64,000 nt of DNA, taken from NCBI GenBank assembly GCA_026686845.1, contig JAIVEN010000015.1, forward strand, positions 3,239,001-3,303,000, written 5' to 3'. Below are positions 1-11,839 of this stretch, piece after piece (the stretch's first letter is position 1; each line of letters opens with the position of its first letter). This DNA comes from Adenanthera pavonina. Lineage: Eukaryota; Streptophyta; Magnoliopsida; Fabales; Fabaceae. A program made the translations under genes and the position numbers. The notes beneath the pieces were generated by a model. The model had not been told where the DNA came from, ran no database searches, and saw nothing but the letters and a program-made list of their open reading frames with translations.

Positions 1-369
1 AATAAGAAAATTATTTTTAAAAATTTAAACAAAGATCCTAACAAATTTTAAAAGTATTTTTTTCATTTTTAAAAAAGATTTTTTCATAAGAAAAACTAAA
101 ATAAACAAGCTCTAAATTACTCCATTAGATTCATAACTGTGGACTTTAGACCAAAAAAATATTTTTAAATCAGAATTATTAGTTGCAACTCTAATTTATA
201 TTAGTTGAAAAATTAGTTCATAACACTTGAAAATTTTTAAGTGGGATTCTAATTGCAAAATAATTTTTTTGCAGGTCCTCATTTATTGTCAAATTAACGT
301 CAATCAAAAGTGTAATCCCTCCTGTGTATAATACCTTATCTACTAGAAGCTTTAGAAGGTTTTGGTTGT
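1..369. other. AT-rich intergenic sequence, nothing recognised
   Basis: A/T-rich sequence with homopolymer runs. No open frame with protein character, RNA gene or bounded repeat was recognised by eye. Confidence 0.5.
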
Positions 370-553
370 GATTATTATAAGTCATTTTTTAAAATATGAG
401 CAGTTTTAAATTTCTTTTAAATTAGTCCTTATTTATTAAATGCATTTTATTAAATGGAGAGAGAGATTGATAGATGGAGTAATAATTAAGAAGGGTGTGA
501 AGATTTAATGAATTAAAAATATTTGTGAGATTAATCTTGCTAGAGGTAATAAC

Positions 554-2388
554 CAATCTATTAAAAATCGGACATGTCATTAAACCGGCTGAGATATAGG
601 TTCAAAGTTTAATGGTCGGATTGAGATTGAACCATGGTTGGACCGGTTATGAATAACTTAATATATTTTAAATAATATGTATAAAAAATATAAAAGATAT
701 TTATTATAATTCAATTTATATTATCATGTAATAAAAATATAAATATAAAAAAGAAGAAGAAAATATATAAATCACATCACTTGTTGAGATTAGTTTTAAG
801 TTTATTTTGATTGGAATTAACATACTTTGGTATAATTTTCATGGTGACTTGTGTTATAGTTAATTACAAAAATGTAATTTAATATATATATATATACACA
901 TAATATTAAACATATATAGCACCAACAACTTCTAGCTCATATGGTAATTAAAACAACATATATAAAAAATAAAATAAACTTATATTACTCTCCTTTAATA
1001 TTTCCTTAATTTAATTATACATCAATAAAATATCATAATATAAATTATATAAGAAGTTAATTTGAAAACATAGCTTATAAATATTATATTGTAATGTTAC
1101 TCATAATTTATTTGAGATTGGTATTTTGTCTATTTGTATTTTTCTTTTTTAATAGTTAGAGTTAAAAAAATTAGTTTAAGATAAAAATATAAATATAAAA
1201 GTAAATTTTAAAAAACTAAATTATAAATGATAAAGTAATTAAAAAAAATAAAAAAACAAGGTAGCTCTGCACGTTTAGTACTTGATGTTGGAAGCACTGA
1301 CATTTGTCTACAGTGAAGGGGTGGGTGGGTTTGAAATTCAAAAGTTGAATTGAATTTGTAAAAAAAAAAGAAAAAGAAAAATTAAATACATTAAATGCAA
1401 ATGGGGAAAGTAAGTACTCGTGTGTCAGGACCCTATAATATCCTCTATACCTGAAACAAGGAGCCACTACTTGTGCAAGAAAGTGAAGCAATGAAATCCG
1501 AAAAGGATAGACGTGTCAAATTGAATTGGGCTTAAAAGTTTGATTTGCCAAATGAGCTTAAAAATTTTAGTTTGATATCGAGTGGGCTTGTGAACTTTTT
1601 TTTATAATTTTTTATTTTTTAAAAATTTTTTATATAATTATTTAAATTAATATAATTAATTACCATAATAAATTGTTAAAAGTTAATATAATATTTATAA
1701 TTTATAATTTATATATTACTAATTAATAAAATAATATATATTTTTTAATATTTTTTTAAAAGGAAATGGGCTTTTAGGCTAGCCCGTGACCAGCTTGGCG
1801 GGCTAGACCCGAAAAATCTAAATTATATTTTGACACTAAAAGTTGAGATTTAGCTCGCTTATTTCTTCGACCTTTCTGAGTTAACCCATCGAGTTTGACC
1901 CGTTTTAACAGCTCTATTCATGGGTTATCACTAAGGTCATTTTTGCCATCAATAGCTTTGAGTTTTAGCTAAAATCTACCTTCAAATACTTTTTTGGCTA
2001 ATTATTGCTAGTTAATCATGGATTTTTTTGTTAATCTAGTTATTGTTTCTTCTCCTTTGCCATCTCTTTCTCATCCGCCTCCTTCTTTTCCTCCTTAGTT
2101 GATTTTTCTTCATCTTTTTCTTCTCCTCTAGTCATATTCTTCTTGCTCTGGTCGCAAGTTATTCCTCCCTGCCACCATCTTCTTCTTCATCTCTATTTTG
2201 TTTGGCTTTTTATTTTGAACCGTTTGGATCATTTAAATCAGTAGTTTCACCGATTTTAACTGGTTCAGATCTGATTTAACTGATTTGCTGCCAGTTTTAT
2301 AGATCTCCGGTCTTCTTGTATATTCGGACTAGACATGTGATCGGTTTGCGGTTGAATCGGTTAGTCCGGTCTGATTTTTAGTACTCTA
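554..2388. mobile_element. Non-autonomous hAT-like DNA transposon (about 1.8 kb)
   Basis: The element interrupts a duplicated segment exactly, and the uninterrupted copy at 3.4 kb shows the pre-insertion state. It is flanked by an identical 8-bp direct repeat, GTAATAAC (546-553 and 2389-2396), the duplication size typical of hAT elements. Its ends pair as an imperfect inverted repeat: the left end CAATCTATTAAAAATCGGAC and the reverse complement of the right end TAGAGTACTAAAAATCAGAC agree at 14 of 20 positions without gaps. Subterminal regions are rich in accggtt-like motifs. The interior is AT-rich, contains another possible MITE, and shows no transposase, so the element would depend on a partner. 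Confidence 0.7.
1508..1916. mobile_element. Possible nested MITE inside the hAT-like element
   Basis: The left end TAGACGTGTCAAATTG and the reverse complement of the right end TAGAGCTGTTAAAACG form a short imperfect inverted repeat of the kind seen in hAT MITEs. Both ends are followed inward by gggcttt/gggctagcccg-type sequence. I found no matching 8-bp target duplication, so this is tentative. Confidence 0.35.
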
Positions 2389-3274
2389 GTAATAACAACT
2401 ATAACATTGATTTTTACACCTTTGATTAACCCCACCTAACTTATGGAAGTGGTGTCATATCCTCATTTTGTTATCTTTACAAAATGATTAAAACATGACA
2501 CTGTCTTGTAGGGCTACAGTGGTAGTCAATATTAATACTCACATAATTCTTTGCTTTTCTAAAAGATTATAAGTTAAGCATATCCGTTTTAAGAAAATAA
2601 TATAAAAGCATAAGGTGTTCAACACGCTGAGAGTGTTTCCAGAAAAAGAAATTCATAAAAAATTAAGGTAATAGAAGTGTATAGTATAAGATTACTCAAG
2701 GTATGGGGATAGTGTTATTTAAGTTTAGAATTCAGTCCGGTTTGTGTCTCGGTGTAGTCACTTATAATTTGAGAAAAGTATATTCAATTTCTATAATCTA
2801 AAAATTTATAATTGATCCGAATAATTTGCAAATCATCGATATGTAAATATATCAGTATATTACAATAAAATAACTTTGTGTTTTTTTATATGAAGAATAA
2901 AATAACTTTGTGTTAGTATAAATAACAATATTATAACATCTCTTTTAATATATTTCTAGCTGGCTAATACACATTTGAATGATTGAAGAATATCGTCTGC
3001 GAGTCTTTTAAGATAACAGTATGTGGTAAACATTTTAAACATACCAAAACAATATGATATAACATTTAAAATTTTAAATACAGCAAACATAAAATATAAA
3101 AGTAAATTAGTATCTAGATATATATTAAAATTTTCAAGAAGACACTTTTTTCTTAGTGCATTTGGTATCATGTATTAATCGCACTTTAATTGGAGAATAG
3201 TATTTAATGCGTCTACATTCTCTCAGATTTCTGATTAAAAAAGATACAACTTCCTATCAGTTGAACAAAATACT

Positions 3275-3893
3275 TTATTATATAAATCATTTTTTAAAAT
3301 ATGAGTAGTTTTAAATATTTTTTTGAATTAGTCCTTATTTATTAAATGTACTTTATCAAATAGAAAGAGAAAGTAAGAGCTATAATAATTAAATGGGTGT
3401 TAATATTTAATAAATTAAAAAATTAAATTTGTGCTATTAACCTTGCTAGAGATGATAACAACAGTAACATTGATTTTTCACCTTTAATCAACTCCACCTT
3501 GTTACATGGAGGTAATCTCATATCTACCTAACATTGCCCGTAGTCATTTTGTTATCTCTACAAAATGATTAAAACATGACACTTTCCTGTGGGGCTACTG
3601 TGGTAGTCAATATTAATACTCACAATTCTTTGCGTTTCTGAAAGATTATAAGTTAGGCATATCCATTTTAAGAAAATAATATAAAAACATAAAGTGTTCA
3701 ACACGCTGAGAATGTTTTTAGAAAAAGAAATTCATGAAAATAAAAGTAATAGAAGTGTAGTAAGATTACTAAGGTATCGTAATAGTGTTATTTTAATTCA
3801 GTTCGGTTTGCCTCTCGGTGTATTCACTTATAATTTAAGAAAAGTATATTCAATTTCTATATATAATTTACAAATCATTGTCGTTCATCACTA
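3275..3893 (+). repeat. Duplicated promoter-like segment, copy 2 (uninterrupted)
   Basis: Uninterrupted counterpart of copy 1 (370-553 plus 2389-2835). It ends about 25 bases before the start codon of the subtilase pseudogene, so it contained that gene's core promoter and 5' leader. The sequence from 2836 to 3274 between the two copies is AT-rich with no recognisable feature. Confidence 0.75.
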
Positions 3894-6829
3894 CTTCTCA
3901 ACGATCTGGTGAAGAAAAATGGTGGGCTCAGCTATTTCTCACTTTCTTCTCTTTTTTCTGCTTTTCACCTTCGTAGAGTTACAGCAACCTGCGTATGGCA
4001 TTAAAAAGGCAAGCAAGCTTTTATATCTTTTAGTAACACATATTCTTGTCACCGTCATCAAGCACCTCGATGTCACCCAATGTCTTGTTTTTTTTCCCTT
4101 CTCTTTTGCAGTCGTACGTTGTATACTTGGGATCACATTCTCATGGTCCCAGACCCTCTTCTGCTGATATGTATTTTGCCACAAGTTCCCATTATGATCT
4201 GCTCGGCTCTGTCCTAGAAAGGTACAAGTTGGATTTTAGTTCGGATTCCCTGTTCTGTAGTGATACTTTAGGGGAGAAAGTGATACAAGGAATGTGCATG
4301 GCCCAGTTTGTTTGTTTGCTTTTTTAATTTACACACGTCTTAACTATTTCTCTCTACCTATCTCTTACATTACTATATATAAATATTTTAATGTAAGGGA
4401 TCTAATTTATTGTCTTTTCTGTTAATAACGTAGTCCTATGTTTGATTTGACAGCTATGAGAGGGCCAAAAGAAGCTATCATTTACTCATATAACCGGCAC
4501 ATCAACGGCTTTGCTGCATTACTTGAAGAGGAGGAAGCAGAAGAGATCAAGAGTGAGAGACTCATCAACTCATGAGAATTTGGCATCATCTTCTTGCAGC
4601 CAAAACAGTGCCTTAACCGTAAATGTTTTCATTATTAAACTCTGATTACAAAATTGACTAAATGTTTGGAAAATTGGTGCAGAAAATCCAAAAGTAGTGT
4701 CGGTGTTCTTGAGCCAATGGAATAAGATGCACACAAACAGGTCATGGGGATTTCTGGGACAAGAAAGAAATGAAAGAATTAGACCAGACTCTGCCTGGGT
4801 GAAGGGAAGATTTGGTCAAAATGTGATTATCGGCCACATTGATTCTGGTAATTAGCACTTCAGATTTATCCCCCCCAGGACGGCCAAAAAAAAAAAGAAT
4901 CTGCCCCAGAATCAACTAATTTTCAGACACCATCTACTGAAAATGTAGATGCACTCTTGTGTGTATATTTCTTGAATAGGTGTTTGGCCGGAATCCAGAA
5001 GCTTCCGAGATGATGGATACGGTCCCATTCCGAAAAGGTGGCGTGGAGGTTCAACATGCGAGCTTTACAGTTTAGTTGGTCCATCTAATAAAACTCTTTG
5101 CAACAGGTCAGATACAGAATTAAAATACTGTACTGCTTTTAAATATTAATTTGTCACTATCCATCTTGTTTTCAATATATGATATCATTGATATGTAAAT
5201 TATTTTGTAGCCAGATTTTTTCTTAGAAGTTATAAAAATGTGGTTGCGTAAATTTTATAATTTTCGTGATTTTCATGGATAATTTCCTCAACAACATATA
5301 CATGTCTGTGAGATATATAGGAAGATAATTGCAGCAAAAGCCATCTACAAAGGTTATGAGGTAAAACGCGGAAGCCTTGGGCAATCAATTACTGCACGGG
5401 ACATGGTGGGGCACGGCACACACACACTGTCAACGGCCGGTGGCAACTTCATGCGAAACGTAAATGTTCAGAACAACACGGAAATGGCACTGCAAAGGGA
5501 GGATCCCCCAGAGCCCGTCTTGCAGTGTACAAAGTTTGCTGGGGTCTCTATGAAGCTGATGATAGCGCAGATGAAGATTTGCTTATGGCTTTTGACCAAG
5601 CTATTGACGATGGTGTTGATGTGCTCTCTGTTTCGCTGGGTGGGATTGCTAGACCAAATATCAGGGACATGCTGAGTAATCCCATATCCGTAGGCTCCTA
5701 CCATGCAGTTTCCAGAGGCATATTAGTTGTTTCCTCGGCGGGTAATGAAGGACCAGAATTATCCTCGGTGACCAATGTGGCCCCTTGGATCTTCACCATT
5801 GCTTCTGGCACAATAGACAGAGACTTCACTAATAACATTACTCTTGGAAATGGCCAAATCATAACGGTATTGCTCTTCTGGCTGTGCTCAAATAAATGTT
5901 GGAAGCAAGACTTTAGGCTTGCTCGATCCATGAGTTTTGTTTCAGAATTTTTTTTTTTAAAAAAATCATTTCCTAGTTTCAGTAATATCAGTGTCATATT
6001 TTGTTTTCGAATGATTGCTTATAATATGAATTGGACGGATGATCAGGGAACCAGTCTTGCCACAAACTTGACATCTCGACAGCTCCTTCCCGTGGTCCTT
6101 GCTGAAAATGCCAAGCTCCCAAGTGCGCCACCTAAAGATGCGTAAGAATAAACTTCCCAATTCTTGCTTTGATTTTCTTTGTGTGTTATGTTTAATTATC
6201 TCCTCAGTAGTATACATGAATGCGAAAATTTTCAATATTCCTCATGCATGCAGTCAACTTTGCAAACCTGGAACACTTGATCCTAACAAAGTAAGGGGCA
6301 GAATAGTGATATGCCATAGAGGTAGGAGCTTAAGGCCTGTAGACAAGGGCGCAGAAGCAAAGCGTGCCGACGCATTGCAAATGATTCTGCAAAATGATAA
6401 GGAATTCAATACAGCTACAGCCGATGTCACGTTATAACTGCTACCAGTTTGAAACTTCCGCAACGAGATCAACATCAGGGTCGGTCTAATACTACAGGCA
6501 CCGACTATTTCAGCGATAATACCAAGTAATAGTCAAACTTCTTTCTTTAATTTGGGAATTGTTCTGAAAACATTTCCAGTGATGGGGCTCCATTTATACA
6601 TATTTTGCAGGAACCCTCTTGCGTTCATGGATAACGCAAAAACAATCATACCAATAAGGCCAGCTCCAAGAATCTCTGCATTCTCATCAGGGGACCCAAC
6701 TTGATTGCGCCCTCAATTCTCAAGGTTATCCATTCTCACAACATCTAACTCCCTTAATTGGTCGAGTACAAGGTTTCATGATTCTGTGTTTTTTTTTTTT
6801 GATAGGCAGGAAGTTAAAAAAAAAAAAAA

Positions 6830-8306
6830 CTACGTAACCCCAGCCTCCTGGATCTTCACGCATGCGAGCGTTCGGGGTAGCACTTGGAGACCATATCCAT
6901 GGTTAAGGGCTTCCTTTGCAAACAAATCAGCTACTTCATTCTCATCCCTCGCTATAACCATAAGGCAAGCTATCCAATCTCTCTGCAACATTTGCTGAAC
7001 TTCAACAATAATATCCCAGTTCTCATGCAACTCTGAGCCTCCACTATTGACCAGTTCCACCACTTCAGTAGAATCACAAAGGATTCTCACTTGTCGAAAC
7101 CCATTATCCCAGGCACGTCGTAAACCCATGAGACAGCCCCATATTTCTGCCGTTATGCTATTTCCATCTCTGAGACGGAGCATAAATGCTTCCACAATCT
7201 CGCCATTTGAGCTTTTGAGCACCCCCCCACAACCCACAAGATTCAACAGGTTAGAACATGCTCCATCCACATACACCGAGACCCATTCCTCTCCTGTCTC
7301 ATCACCCACATTTCTACCATCGTTTAAGAGAGCTCTAAGATCTAGTCGAGCCATCTTGGACAAGTTCTTCATCATACACCCTAGAATGCCAAAAGCTTCC
7401 GAGTTGCACGTCGAGATGTGTTCCTGAGACCCTTGATGAACTCGTTCATTCCTTCGCTTCCAAAACAACCAACACAAAATACCAAACAAATCGCTCCACC
7501 TCCCTTGGCTAACATGTCTCTTGTTGTCAAGATTAATAGCCCCCCACTCTTGCAAATTACTATTCCAGAACCTTCTATCCGAGAGTGATATTCCCAGATT
7601 AATCCAAACTTCACGCACCTGGTCGCAATCTCTACTCATGTGTAACGCGCTTTCTTCCCTCAAACAAACGTCACACAAGCCATTGGGATGGAGTCCTCGC
7701 CTAAACTTAGCTGCATTCGTGAGAAGATTTCCATGAAGAAGAAGCCACAAATGTGACTTACACCGTTGTGGAGCTCTCATAATTTCGCATATCAATATGA
7801 CCCATGTCCATAAACCAATTAAAAAAATCCCTGTCAACTTGAGTCCTTGAGTGCGTTGTGGACTGCCTTTCATTGCTAAAAAGAATACTGTTAAAATCTC
7901 CTCCAATGCACCACGGACCATCAACTTGCAAACCAAACTCAGAGAGTCTTGCCCAAAGTCGTCTTCTCTTAATTGCATTAGTACTAGCATACACACAAGT
8001 AAAAAAATAGTTAGTACCATTCGAAACCAATCAGAAATGCATAAACTAGTCATCAATTTCTATAGCCTTCAGATCCCACTTATCACTATCCCATAAGGCC
8101 CAAATGCCACCACTCAGCCCATTGGCATCTCTAATTTCGAAATGTTTAATTTCCAATCTTCTAGCAATTTTCCTTCCTTTTGGTCCGCTGGATCTAGTTT
8201 CTAATAGAGTAAGAAAATCAATTTTAAATTTTTTACACAATTCCCTGACAAGACCTGGAAAAGATTTTGTTGCAGTACCTCTACAATTCCAAAAAAGACA
8301 ATTCAT
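6830..8306 (-). pseudogene. LINE ORF2: endonuclease joined to RNase H, reverse transcriptase deleted
   Basis: The apurinic endonuclease starts at 8306 with MNCLFWNCRGT, has LLET (Mg-binding Glu), hits a stop at 8046-8048, and resumes in another frame (8030-7758) with CIGGDFNSIL. The frame then passes straight to a zf-RVT-type region (CDVCLREESALHMSRDC) and an RNase H domain starting VSVYVDGACSN, ending near 6830. All reverse transcriptase motifs, including the catalytic FxDD box, are absent, so roughly 2 kb is missing compared with complete plant L1 ORF2. The deletion joint lies near 7760-7800. Confidence 0.85.
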
Positions 8307-9679
8307 GAGATAACCATATCATTATTTGCTTGGCTTTTAAGGCCTGTACTCTCCATTAAACCATCAGTCATCCTCCCAGTCTCATCCGTGCTGATTGAGT
8401 CCATATAAGACGTGAATTCACTATCCAGCCCACACTCAACCTCCATAAAAATTTTATCTTCCCCTTTTTGATCCAAATTGTCCACCTTAACCTCTTGGTT
8501 AGGAGAGACCGTTAAGTTGCTCCAATGAGATTGAGCCTCCTCATGGCCCATAAGGACATCAAAAGGGTTAGGTGATTCTAAGAAACCACCCGCCCCATTC
8601 TTTATATTGCTAGGTCCTGCATTAAATCCAATAGGATGTGTTATTCGATACTCTTTTCCAGATGCTACATCCTTCCCTTTCCTTCTCCTTTCATGTGTCA
8701 CTGGGACCCACTATTGCTTATTAAAAACCTCCTTCCCAAAAGTTCGGGATTCTCCATTAATACCAAGAGAAAATCTCTCCTTTGATGACTGAATATTCAG
8801 GTCAACATGTTTCATACCCCGAGAATCCCTCTCAATCATTTCCATCTGTTTGCCTTTCGGATTTCTTGCGTGATAGCCATCCTTTTGTCTCGAAGATTCC
8901 GAGACAACATTAAACCGTCGAACTGGCCGTTTGACCAGATTTTCTGGGCCAAACATCTCCTTACACGGTGGCTCTACCTCACCGGCTTCCCTCCAGTCAT
9001 TCTCAGACCCCCTCCCCCGCTTCTGGTGTTCCGTCAACGTTCTCTCATTCTTCTTACAAGTTCCACTCTCACTATCTCTATGACTATTCTGGCCCTCGTC
9101 CTTTTCCTTCTTGCCTCCACCATTATTCTCCTCTGTAACCACCGTAACATGACGTTCAAGGCAAACATCCCGATGATGACCGTACTTGCCACATGAAAAA
9201 CAAATAAGGTGCAAACTCTCATATTCTATATGTCTATTCTTACCAAATATGGTGATGGCTGGTTTAAGCCTCTTCTGCAAATCAATTTCGATGCAAATAC
9301 GTGCATATCTTCCTCTAGCTGTCATATATGTTATGGAGTCCACTTTCAATGTCTTCCCAACCAAGTTCCCAATCTTGTTCAAACTTTCGGCATTAAAAAA
9401 TCCTGAAGGTAACAGGGGAATTTTCACCCATGCTGCAATCTTCTTCTGGGTCTCGGCACTCCATGGATCAAAATTAGAACGCCATCTTTGAACTAGCAAA
9501 TAATGATCCGCCACCATCCACGGGCCATCAAAGTAAACATAATTCAGATCGTCATCACTTGCAAACGAGACAACAAAGTAGCCATTGTCTATATCTCTCA
9601 CTTGATACGTCTCCTTAGTCTTCCACAACCTTTTGAGACCAGCCTTCAATCCCCACAGAGGGAGGTCTTTCCCTAGCAA
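8303..9679 (-). pseudogene. LINE ORF1 (DUF4283 + CCHC zinc knuckle)
   Basis: The reading frame 9679-8711 encodes a DUF4283-like N-terminal region (VSFASDDDLNYVYFDGPWMV; RSNFDPW; AWVKIPLLP) followed by a CCHC knuckle CFSCGKYGHHRDVC, the standard layout of plant L1 ORF1 proteins that bind the element's RNA. In-frame sequence (EEYERWCVPW) continues upstream to about 9.8 kb, so the annotated Met is internal. A stop interrupts the frame around 8710, and ORF1-like low-complexity sequence resumes at 8701-8303. Non-functional because of these breaks. Confidence 0.8.
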
Positions 9680-11016
9680 TTTGATAATAAGCGACTTTTT
9701 CCAAGGAACACACCAACGTTCGTACTCCTCTTGGGTAATAACAAGAGTAGGAATCAGATCATCTCCATCCTCATCAACCTGTTTAACTTCATCCTCAGTC
9801 CCAGATTTGTATCCTTTCCCATCCCCAAAAAAACTTTTTAGACCCTCAATATGTTCCTTCCAAGCTACTTCGAAAACATTGCTCCCTCATCCATCCCTCA
9901 CGCAGTTCCTAGGCTCAGCATCTAGAAGCTTATCTTTATACGACAAGCTTTTTTCACAACCCTCCAAAACCCTTTGATCACCTTCGTCACCATCTCCGCA
10001 CTGTCTAATCTTCTTCTTGTCCTCTCTCTCGCATCCCCTTCCTCCGTGCCTCCGCTGTCGTCCATCGACCTTCCATCTCCGCTCATCTCTACCTAATAAT
10101 TTTTTACTTAGTAGTCACATTGAACTCATGATTCTATGTTTCCTAACAACATTTGTTTTAATTTCAGCCTGATGCAACTGCGCCAGGTCAAGATATAATT
10201 GCCGCTTATTCACGTGCTGCCAGTCCCACCAACCTCAAATCAGATACAACTCACTTGGACTATAATACTCTAACAGGAACTTCTATGGCATGCCCTCATG
10301 TTGCCGGCATCGCTGGTCTTATCAAAAATCGCTATCCTAATTGGAGTCCAACAGCTATCAAATCAGCAATCATGACCACTGGTATGACATACATATATAT
10401 ATATATGAAGCTGTTGTCATGTTTGATTACGATTTCCTTGTCTAGTTTCCTTACTAACAAAAAGCGTTTCTAACAACTATTAAAAACTATGCCCATCCAA
10501 CAACCACCCGGGATAACACCAATGGACCAATTCTGGACGACAATGATAATCAAGTAGCGACTCCATTTCATTATGGTTCAGGATATGTAAGACCTAACCT
10601 TGCAATAGACCCTGGACTTGTTTATGATCTGAAGCCTTCTGACTACTTGAACTTCCTTTGTGCTTCTGCATACGAGGAAAGCATAATTGCATACCTTAAT
10701 TATAACAGGCCATACCAATGTCCAAAGTCCTTCAGGCTACAAGATTTCAACTCCCCCTGCGATCACTCTGCCTTTCATGGGCGTGAAACCTGTAAATGTT
10801 ACTCGTACAGTAACAAATGTTGGGACTCCAAGCACTTATTCTGTGAATGTCCAAGCCCCAAGAGAATTTAAAGTTCTTCAGAGGACAAACCAAAAGAAGA
10901 GTTATCAGGTTATTTTGTAGGCAACAGGTTCAACCCAAAATTTAGAGCCTTCATTTGGGGAGTTGACATGGACCGATGGCATGCAAAATGTTAGGAGTCC
11001 TATTGTAATCCCGTAG

Positions 11017-11839
11017 TTTCAGAAAATGACACTGCAGATTTCAATGTTACCACAATCCAGTGTGTGTTAATTTGTGAATTAGTGTGTTATTTGTGTTCAG
11101 AGGCGTATGGATGTGCTGGTCTTCGTCATGTATAAATAAAGTGAAGGACCTCCGATCTGGAGGTCCTCCCGATCCTTCCCAAGCTGCTTTTTCAACTTTT
11201 GATTTATTGCTATGGTCTGTCATATTAAAATAACGTGAACCAATATGCATATGCCACTCATAAATCTTTAATATCCTCTTTTGCTCAACATTCATAAATG
11301 CAAATCCTTGTTATGCTCAAAATGAAAGAATATAAAACTTGAAATTCCTTTCTATTTCCTAATTAAACTAATGGATGCTTTTCTAAAAGGGGGTGGGAAT
11401 TGTGGAAGAAATGAACGGCGCCAAATGAATTGAGGACTACTTTTTTCTTATGATAATTTGGTACATATTAGTAACTAGTATAGATTTAATTATTGTTGTC
11501 CTTAAGTGGCGATACCTCTCTCATTGTAATTTTTTTTTTTCACAAAGTTTGAACTCTTGATATTGCTTTAGAAAGATATTGAGTTCTTAATGTCGTTCAT
11601 AACAAAATGACTACTTTTACATGATGGTGCTATGTATTGAGTTTTGTTTTTTTCGAAATGGTAAAAATTGTAGCCTAATATATAAATATGCAGCATTTTT
11701 CCTAGTAAAATGATTGATCTTAAATTTAAATATATTAGGCAACAATTAAAAGCATACGTAGTGTTATGTACTGAACCTTTCGAGGTGAATTAGTATATAT
11801 CAATTTTCCTACTTAATGTTGTCAGATTTTCTGATTCAG
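11017..11839. other. Intergenic sequence with a short palindrome
   Basis: AT-rich 3' flank of the subtilase pseudogene. It contains a near-perfect palindrome, GGACCTCCGATCTGGAGGTC plus C, near 11147-11167, next to another aggtcctccc stretch. No gene recognised. Confidence 0.4.

Larger units (their letters stand above)
370..2835 (+). repeat. Duplicated promoter-like segment, copy 1 (split by a transposon)
   Basis: The parts 370-553 and 2389-2835, read together, match 3275-3893 continuously with scattered substitutions and small indels. The match runs through a stretch about an attagtccttatttattaaa core, then a segment with tcaacacgctgag and agaaaaagaaattcat, to an agaaaagtatattcaatttc tail. 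The two halves are separated by an inserted element (554-2388). The second copy lies directly upstream of the dead subtilase, so this is a local duplication of that gene's 5' flank. Boundaries are by eye. Confidence 0.75.
6792..10126 (-). mobile_element. L1-type LINE, internally deleted, inserted antisense in a subtilase intron
   Basis: A non-LTR retrotransposon about 3.3 kb long with ORF1 and ORF2 remnants in - orientation. It is bounded by a 15-bp imperfect target duplication, CATGATTCTGTGTTT (6777-6791) and CATGATTCTATGTTT (10127-10141), one mismatch. A T-run on the + strand at the left end corresponds to the element's poly(A) tail. In ORF2 the endonuclease is followed almost directly by the zinc-finger and RNase H region, so the reverse transcriptase is missing by deletion. 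The 5' part (9680-10126) holds the ORF1 beginning and leader. It cannot move on its own. Confidence 0.9.
3919..11016 (+). pseudogene. Subtilisin-like serine protease (SBT5/AIR3-like), broken and LINE-interrupted
   Basis: A secreted plant subtilase, now dead. Eleven exons can be traced: 3919-4008 (signal peptide), 4112-4221 (I9 propeptide start, SYVVYLGSHSHG), 4454-4552, 4683-4847 (Asp motif GHIDSG), 4980-5106, 5321-5866 (His motif GHGTHTLSTAGG; VSSAGNEGP), 6047-6141, 6254-6525 (PA-domain region), 6611-6724, 10168-10381 (Ser motif GTSMACPHVAG) and 10465-11016 (fibronectin-III-like end). Breaks: an extra A in the run at 4467-4470; one base lost near 5478-5480, near 6428-6430 and near 6689; a frame change at 10751-10758; a TAG at 10918-10920 with coding sense continuing to 11016; and a probable short deletion in the last exon. 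A LINE occupies the intron between 6724 and 10168. The three catalytic motifs survive but in different frames. A tandem paralogue starts at 63017. Confidence 0.93.

Noticed and set aside
3694..3912. 72-residue open frame just upstream of the subtilase
   Set aside because: It lies in the duplicated promoter segment; the equivalent frame in copy 1 is not kept and the peptide has no protein-family character.
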